DNA of 25,635 nucleotides from a virus. Below, piece by piece: positions 22,306 to 25,635 of this stretch. Location of the stretch: the IMG/VR virus record IMGVR_UViG_3300008012_003973, positions 1-25,635 of that record; one strand, 5' to 3'. The translations under genes were made by a program, and so were the position numbers. The notes under the pieces are model-generated. The model saw only the letters and a list, made by a program, of their open reading frames with translations, was not told where the DNA came from and did not search any database. Positions within the stretch are counted from its first letter, which is position 1. Each line of letters opens with the position of its first letter.

Positions 22306-22324
22306 ACTATGATGGAGAATTAAT

Positions 22325-22627
22325 ATGATTGCTTTTATTATAGGTTATTTAATAATGGTAGTAAACGAAGGTTTTGTGATATTACGTCACGTGTGTCCTT
22401 GGTTTGCTAAACTACGCAGCGAATTACACGAAAAATTTGGCGCTCAAAAGGTTAAAAGAATACACGGCTATACTGACTGGTCGTGGATTATACTAATCAG
22501 CTTAGGTTTGTATTTAGATTTTGAAAGATGGCCCGAGTATGCTATACTAATGGCAGGCTTTTGGGGTTTAGTATTTTTTGGGGTATATGTTCCTAAGATT
22601 TACAGAGCACTAAGGACCTTACTATGA
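22325..22627 (+). CDS. Membrane protein, 100 aa
   Basis: Three hydrophobic segments: residues 2-16 (IAFIIGYLIMVVNEG), 52-64 (WSWIILISLGLYL) and 72-88 (AILMAGFWGLVFFGVYV). It overlaps the heme oxygenase gene by four bases (ATGA), so the two are translationally coupled. The two His (HVC and RIHGY) are not enough to call a heme-binding membrane protein. Unknown function. Confidence 0.65.
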   Translation: MIAFIIGYLIMVVNEGFVILRHVCPWFAKLRSELHEKFGAQKVKRIHGYTDWSWIILISLGLYLDFERWPEYAILMAGFWGLVFFGVYVPKIYRALRTLL

Positions 22628-23160
22628 GTGCAAAACTAAAAGAACTCACTTGGGAGAATCACCAAAACGCAGAACGTATGGTTGTTGCACGTAAACTACT
22701 TAAAGGTATGCCTGCACCCGAATATCATAGATTTATTTACAATCAATATGTACAGTACGAAGCACTAGAGGTAGCAGCAAGAGATGCTGGTATGCTAGAA
22801 GGCATTGAAGGAATTTGCAGAGCACCTGGTATGCTCGCAGATATGGAAGAACTGGAAGAAGAGTTCGGCATCGAAAGAGACGAATCTGTATTGTGTCCAG
22901 TTGTTCAAGAGTATGTCGACTATGTTAACAACTTAGAAGGCGAAGGACTAATTGCACACATTTATGTAAGACACTTTGGTGAATTGCACGGTGGGCAAAT
23001 GATTAAGAAACGTGCTCCTGGATCAGGTAAAATGTACGATTTTGAAGATTCGTATAAACTAATACAAGATACTAGAGCTAAATTACATGACGATATGGCA
23101 GACGAAGCAAATAGAGCATTTGAGTTTGCAATGCAACTTTTTAAAGAACTGGAAGAATAA
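22624..23160 (+). CDS. ho1: Heme oxygenase
   Basis: Opens heme to biliverdin, iron and CO. 178 aa, a little shorter than bacterial HO. ENHQNAER with H13 is the proximal heme ligand motif (THxxAE in HO-1). HIYVRHFGELHGGQMIKK at 112-129 (GELHGGQ for GDLSGGQ) is the distal helix with the flexible glycines. All-helical, soluble. Cyanophages carry ho1, usually with a bilin reductase; none (pebS, pcyA) is seen here. It is cotranscribed with a membrane protein of unknown role. Biliverdin, or the iron released, may be the useful product. Confidence 0.9.
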   Translation: MSAKLKELTWENHQNAERMVVARKLLKGMPAPEYHRFIYNQYVQYEALEVAARDAGMLEGIEGICRAPGMLADMEELEEEFGIERDESVLCPVVQEYVDYVNNLEGEGLIAHIYVRHFGELHGGQMIKKRAPGSGKMYDFEDSYKLIQDTRAKLHDDMADEANRAFEFAMQLFKELEE

Positions 23161-23271
23161 ATGTGCGGATGTGGAAGATCACCAACAGGTAAATGTATTG
23201 GCTGGCACAGGCTAAGCGAATCAGAGTACCAAAAGAAAAAAGCAGAATGGGAAGCAAAGAAAAAAGGTTGA
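23161..23271 (+). CDS. Tiny Cys-containing phage protein, 36 aa
   Basis: ATG immediately follows the heme oxygenase stop. MCGCGRSPTGKCIGWHRLSE has three Cys and a His, a pattern (CGCGRSPTGxCxGWH) I recall from small proteins of marine phages; it may bind zinc. The C-terminus is a charged helix. The -35 box of the next promoter overlaps the stop codon. Confidence 0.65.
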   Translation: MCGCGRSPTGKCIGWHRLSESEYQKKKAEWEAKKKG

Positions 23272-23296
23272 CTTTAGTTTAAATTTATGTTATTAT
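23268..23296 (+). promoter_or_regulatory. Sigma-70-type promoter
   Basis: TTGACT (23268-23273), 17-base spacer, TATTAT (23291-23296), upstream of ATG 23328 with AAAAGGA as RBS at 23315-23321. Confidence 0.7.
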
Positions 23297-23327
23297 ATTG
23301 TTATCAATAAACACAAAAGGATTTATG

Positions 23328-23546
23328 ATGGCAAGCGTAGGACAGTACACTAGAGAGAATATGATCCAAGCAATCAAGGATCATGCTAAAGGCCATATTG
23401 CTAAACATGCAATGAACGTAGAAGTTTATCTACGAAGTTCAGCAGGTGTCGGAGAACACCCTGATGTACTCGAAGCAATTGAACAAGAACTTAAAATTGT
23501 AGCAGAGTATAATGATCAACTAGAAATGTTAGAAAAATATTTTTAA
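23328..23546 (+). CDS. Small conserved phage protein, 72 aa
   Basis: ATG 23328 (MASVGQYT) is favoured over ATG 23325 by spacing to AAAAGGA; the longer frame from TTG 23298 would start before the RBS. Helical: ENMIQAIKDHAKGHIAKHAMNVEVYLRSS, in parts MIQAIKDHAKGHIAKHAM and NVEVYLRSSAGVGEH, then a long helix to the end. A pattern (GHIxKHxMNVEVYL...GVGEH) that I associate with marine T4-like phages; function unknown. Its own promoter precedes it and a hairpin follows. Confidence 0.75.
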   Translation: MASVGQYTRENMIQAIKDHAKGHIAKHAMNVEVYLRSSAGVGEHPDVLEAIEQELKIVAEYNDQLEMLEKYF

Positions 23547-23547
23547 C

Positions 23548-23576
23548 TTGACAATTACCTAAATACATGGTATACT
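23548..23576 (+). promoter_or_regulatory. Consensus sigma-70 promoter of folE
   Basis: TTGACA (23548-23553), 17-base spacer, TATACT (23571-23576). The -10 box lies in the left arm of the inverted repeat at 23567-23592. A CTAAATA motif (23559-23565), possibly a late-promoter element, lies in the spacer. Confidence 0.8.
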
Positions 23577-23592
23577 TTTATTAGTATACCAT
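23567..23592 (+). terminator. Perfect 10-bp inverted repeat: terminator of the upstream gene and/or folE operator
   Basis: ATGGTATACT (23567-23576), loop TTTATT, AGTATACCAT (23583-23592), followed by TTTT. As RNA from upstream it can act as an intrinsic terminator; as DNA it covers the -10 box and start site of the folE promoter, where a dimeric repressor could bind. Confidence 0.6.
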
Positions 23593-23631
23593 TTTTCATG
23601 GCAATCCACTGCCTAAACATCGGAGACATAA

Positions 23632-24318
23632 ATGAGCAAAGCGGAACAATTAAAAGCCCGTCTAGAAGATCTAGGCATTCGTTACTGGGCTGGCGACAAC
23701 ATTTCTAAAGTCCTACAAAAAGGTGATAAAGAAGAACTTATTGAAAATGCTACAGTAGCATTTGAAGGTGTGTTAGATGCACTATTAATTGATCGTCATA
23801 ACGATCCTAATTCACAAGGTACAGCAAGACGTCTTGCTAAGATGTACTTTAATGAGATTATGGCGGGACGTTATGATCCTGCACCAACAGCAACAGCATT
23901 TCCAAACGATTCAGACGATCGTTACGAAGGTATGCTTGTTGTGCGAAGTGAACTTAAAAGTATGTGTTCGCATCATCACCAGCCAGTAGCAGGTGTTGCA
24001 TACATTGGTATTATTGCCGCAGACAAACTGATTGGTTTGAGCAAGTATACACGTATTGCACAATGGTGTGCTAGACGTGGGACGCTACAAGAAGAACTTG
24101 CAAATGACATTGCACGTGAGATTGCAAAAGCAACAGGTGCAGAACACTTAGGTGTATATATCCAAGCAACACACGGTTGTTGTGAAAATCGAGGTATTAT
24201 GGCAACCAGTAGTCTTACACAAACAACTGTGTTGCGTGGTGCATTTAAAGATGACGCAGGTACAAAGAAAGAGTTTTTTGACAATATTAAACTACAACAG
24301 GAGTTTGCATCAAGATGA
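23632..24318 (+). CDS. folE: GTP cyclohydrolase I (FolE)
   Basis: Converts GTP to dihydroneopterin triphosphate, the first step to 7-deazaguanines (and folate). 228 aa, usual length. SMCSHHHQPVAGVAYIGI gives Zn ligands C112 and a His in 114-116 (bacterial motif CEHHLLPF), GLSKYTRIAQWCARRGTLQEEL is the substrate-binding region, and ATHGCCENRG holds the third Zn Cys (183 or 184). ATG 23632 follows GGAG at 23622-23625. Own promoter and hairpin upstream. The last 30 bases are duplicated at 24931-24960. With queE downstream and dpdA upstream, queuosine-type DNA modification is the likely role. Confidence 0.95.
   Translation: MSKAEQLKARLEDLGIRYWAGDNISKVLQKGDKEELIENATVAFEGVLDALLIDRHNDPNSQGTARRLAKMYFNEIMAGRYDPAPTATAFPNDSDDRYEGMLVVRSELKSMCSHHHQPVAGVAYIGIIAADKLIGLSKYTRIAQWCARRGTLQEELANDIAREIAKATGAEHLGVYIQATHGCCENRGIMATSSLTQTTVLRGAFKDDAGTKKEFFDNIKLQQEFASR
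24289..24318 (+). repeat. 30-bp direct repeat, copy 1 (folE 3' end)
   Basis: Encodes KLQQEFASR and the stop codon, including the ATGA overlap. It matches 24931-24960 in 29 of 30 bases. The two copies bracket the 59-aa gene and hemJ. Confidence 0.9.
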
Positions 24319-24494
24319 GTGAAGGACCATTTAAAGCAGCATTCGATGCTGACACAAGCGGAGTAATTCGTAGAGAAATTATTACATATCGTATGCGTAA
24401 TGGCATTATGGTTAAAGAAGAAGCAAGTCGTGATTATTACAAATCAGGCGATTATCACGACTCAAACAATACTAAACCGTTGGTTGAACGTTAA
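24315..24494 (+). CDS. Small hypothetical protein, 59 aa
   Basis: Starts in an ATGA overlap with folE and ends one base into the hemJ start. The peptide MSEGPFKAAFDADTSGVI, then RREIITYRMRNGIMVKEE, looks like a beta-hairpin protein of a kind seen in marine T4-like phages, from memory. It lies within the repeat-bounded segment with hemJ. Function unknown. Confidence 0.65.
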   Translation: MSEGPFKAAFDADTSGVIRREIITYRMRNGIMVKEEASRDYYKSGDYHDSNNTKPLVER

Positions 24495-24919
24495 TGTATG
24501 ATTGGGTTCTTGTAATTCACATAGTGTCGCTCATTAGTTGGATGGCGGCACTATTCTACTTACCAAGGATTATGGTATATCATTTAGAGTATAAAGGTTA
24601 TTCTGATGAAGTATATCGCATTTTAGAAACTATGGAATATAAGCTTCAAAAGTTTATTATGCTTCCTGCTATGGTTGCTACACTAGTGTCAGGGCTGACA
24701 CTAGTAAGTTTCGGTGTAGTTGACTGGAGTCTTACTTGGCCTTGGGTCAAAGCAGGAGCAGTGTTTCTTATGTTCGGGTTTCATGGTTGGTTAAGTTCAA
24801 CACGAAGAAAAATGGCAGACGGTGACTTTAGTTACACAGGTAGGCAAATGCGTATATTAAACGAAGTGCCAACAATATTGTTGACTATTATTGTCATCAG
24901 TGTTATAATACAGTATTAG
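24494..24919 (+). CDS. hemJ: HemJ-type protoporphyrinogen IX oxidase
   Basis: Oxidises protoporphyrinogen IX to protoporphyrin IX at the inner membrane in the known family (UPF0093). 141 aa, the usual size, with four hydrophobic segments (about 4-24, 54-74, 84-100, 122-140). YDWVLVIHIVSLISWMAALFY carries the conserved His (H9) and W16; YLPRIMVYH follows; WPWVKAGAVFLMFGFHGWLS has the conserved Lys (K86) and GFHGWLS; R104 and R105 follow. All signature residues I know are present. It provides protoporphyrin for heme or chlorophyll, upstream of heme oxygenase in the tetrapyrrole pathway. A 30-bp direct repeat flanks its segment. Confidence 0.88.
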   Translation: MYDWVLVIHIVSLISWMAALFYLPRIMVYHLEYKGYSDEVYRILETMEYKLQKFIMLPAMVATLVSGLTLVSFGVVDWSLTWPWVKAGAVFLMFGFHGWLSSTRRKMADGDFSYTGRQMRILNEVPTILLTIIVISVIIQY

Positions 24920-24927
24920 GAGTTAAT

Positions 24928-24960
24928 ATGAAACTACAACAGGAGTTTGCATCGAGATGA
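24928..24960 (+). CDS. 10-codon leader ORF, duplicate of the folE C-terminus
   Basis: ATG 24928 has AGGAG at 24918-24922 five bases upstream and encodes [10 protein letters not shown], ending in TGA that overlaps ATG 24957 (ATGA). It is a copy of the last nine FolE residues placed behind a new start. Probably it keeps the next gene translationally coupled, as folE once did. Confidence 0.5.
   Translation: MKLQQEFASR
24931..24960 (+). repeat. 30-bp direct repeat, copy 2
   Basis: Copy of 24289-24318 with one mismatch (A to G in the Ser codon, silent). Forms the body of the short leader ORF and the start of the next gene. Confidence 0.9.
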
Positions 24961-25127
24961 AAATTGCAATATATACTATTGGACTTTTAATTGCTATTGC
25001 GATAGGTGTCGGTGGCTGGTATCTAAAGCGTGAAATCAATGCTTGGTTGTTTTATGACGGCGCAACACAAGAAGTTGTTTGTGAAATGGTTAAGCCTGAA
25101 TATTTAAAAGAAGGAGCGTGTGAATGA
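24957..25127 (+). CDS. Small membrane-anchored phage protein, 56 aa
   Basis: Starts in ATGA overlap with the leader ORF. An N-terminal membrane segment ([19 protein letters not shown]) precedes a short soluble part with two Cys, [17 protein letters not shown] recall similar VKPEYLKEG ends in small marine-phage proteins. It overlaps queE by four bases. Function unknown. Confidence 0.65.
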   Translation: MKIAIYTIGLLIAIAIGVGGWYLKREINAWLFYDGATQEVVCEMVKPEYLKEGACE

Positions 25128-25635
25128 AACTACGCTATTCAGAAGCATTTTATAGTGTGCAAGGTGAAGGCAAGTATGTAGGAGTACCAAGTGTATTCTT
25201 GCGTACATTTGGTTGTAACTTTCGTTGTATGAACTTTGGTACTAACGAAACAAAAAATCGTTGGGAGCAACATGCAGAAGGTAACCGTTATAATGCAGAA
25301 GTAAAAGCATTAATTGACGCAGGTGTACACGAAACAACTGAAAAGTTTGAAGACTTGCCAATTATTCATACAGGCTGTGATACATATGCAAGTATCTATC
25401 CAGAATTCAAACACTTTAACAAAGAAGCAACTATTGACGAAGTAGTTGAACACCTATTGTCACTTACACCAGAAGGCAAGTGGACAATGGATAATGGTCA
25501 GGATGTACACCTTATTATGACAGGTGGTGAACCGTTATTAGCGTGGCAGCGATTGTATATCGAACTGTTCGAACATCCCCGTATGCAGGATTTAAAAAAT
25601 GTTACATTTGAAACAAACACTACACAACCTTTACA
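25124..25635 (+). CDS. queE: QueE-like 7-carboxy-7-deazaguanine synthase, 3' end outside the window
   Basis: Radical SAM enzyme that in the known family rearranges carboxy-tetrahydropterin into 7-carboxy-7-deazaguanine. ATG 25124 overlaps the previous stop; 170 residues are visible before the window ends. [25 protein letters not shown] matches QueE in parts (FYSVQGEG, then GVPSVFLRT), followed by C31-NFR-C35 of the cluster motif. The position of the third Cys (38) is Phe. TGCDTYAS (C85) looks like the displaced CDTxxA part of the same motif. MTGGEPLL is the SAM-binding GGEP motif. Cluster binding with a split motif is an inference. Confidence 0.85.
   Translation, partial: MKLRYSEAFYSVQGEGKYVGVPSVFLRTFGCNFRCMNFGTNETKNRWEQHAEGNRYNAEVKALIDAGVHETTEKFEDLPIIHTGCDTYASIYPEFKHFNKEATIDEVVEHLLSLTPEGKWTMDNGQDVHLIMTGGEPLLAWQRLYIELFEHPRMQDLKNVTFETNTTQPL

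Noticed and set aside
22560-22592. TTTTGGGG-like tandem runs suggesting a G-quadruplex or telomere-like element
   Set aside because: Only two G4 runs are present and both are explained by codons for a hydrophobic segment (FWGLVFFGVY).
22624-23160. Reading the heme oxygenase as evidence for a cyanobacterial host
   Set aside because: No photosystem or bilin reductase gene is visible in the window, and heme oxygenase alone does not define the host.
1-25635. tRNA genes, CRISPR arrays, inteins, introns, IS elements or attachment sites
   Set aside because: Intergenic gaps are all under about 130 bases with no cloverleaf or spaced-repeat pattern seen by eye; the polymerase and other enzymes are uninterrupted and no transposase or integrase frame exists.

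Overview
The window is a dense, almost entirely plus-strand stretch of an AT-rich double-stranded DNA phage genome. Genes abut or overlap, often by ATGA. A family B DNA polymerase with T4 gp43 layout, a DsbA-like protein, a clamp-like protein, T4-type late-promoter motifs (ATAAATA) and many small genes of the kind seen in marine T4-like myoviruses point to a T4-like marine myovirus. The host cannot be fixed from this sequence; SAR11 or picocyanobacteria are plausible from base composition and gene content. No tRNA, CRISPR array, IS element or integrase was seen.

Layout. (1) 1-8800: a late/virion-type block. It begins with the tail end of an unrecognised gene and continues with proteins carrying a KWDG ligase-like core, an HxGH nucleotidyltransferase, an ADP-ribosyltransferase-like fold and a HAD phosphatase fused to a sigma-70 region-4-like helix-turn-helix, plus Lys- and Cys-rich proteins. 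Most start with a short peptide of the form M[K/R]...[L/I]xE|, resembling the T4 capsid-targeting sequence cut by the prohead protease. They may therefore be packaged and injected with the DNA. (2) 8800-12600: two small genes, a DsbA-like protein behind a consensus sigma-70 promoter, a membrane protein and the DNA polymerase. (3) 12600-16415: small genes, then a sugar-nucleotide set (HxGH cytidylyltransferase-like, eukaryotic-type phosphomannomutase, short UDP-sugar dehydrogenase, SDR epimerase). (4) 16377-21157: a consensus promoter driving a clamp-like protein, a DpdA/TGT-family transglycosylase, a DUF465-like coiled coil, an unknown protein, a divergent QueD-like T-fold protein and a GT-B glycosyltransferase. 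(5) 21150-23546: small genes, a phosphoribosyltransferase, a membrane protein and heme oxygenase. (6) 23548-25635: promoter, folE, a 59-aa gene, hemJ, a small membrane protein and queE (cut by the window end).

How it fits together. FolE, the QueD-like protein and QueE are the first three steps from GTP towards preQ0, and DpdA-family enzymes insert 7-deazaguanines into DNA, so the phage probably modifies its own genome. QueC was not seen; the window ends inside queE. Heme oxygenase and HemJ add two tetrapyrrole functions. hemJ sits in a 642-bp interval bounded by a 30-bp direct repeat of the folE 3' end, which looks like a recent cargo insertion into a folE-queE operon. Two promoters are interleaved with hairpin terminators, and one strong terminator-like hairpin lies inside the glycosyltransferase gene.
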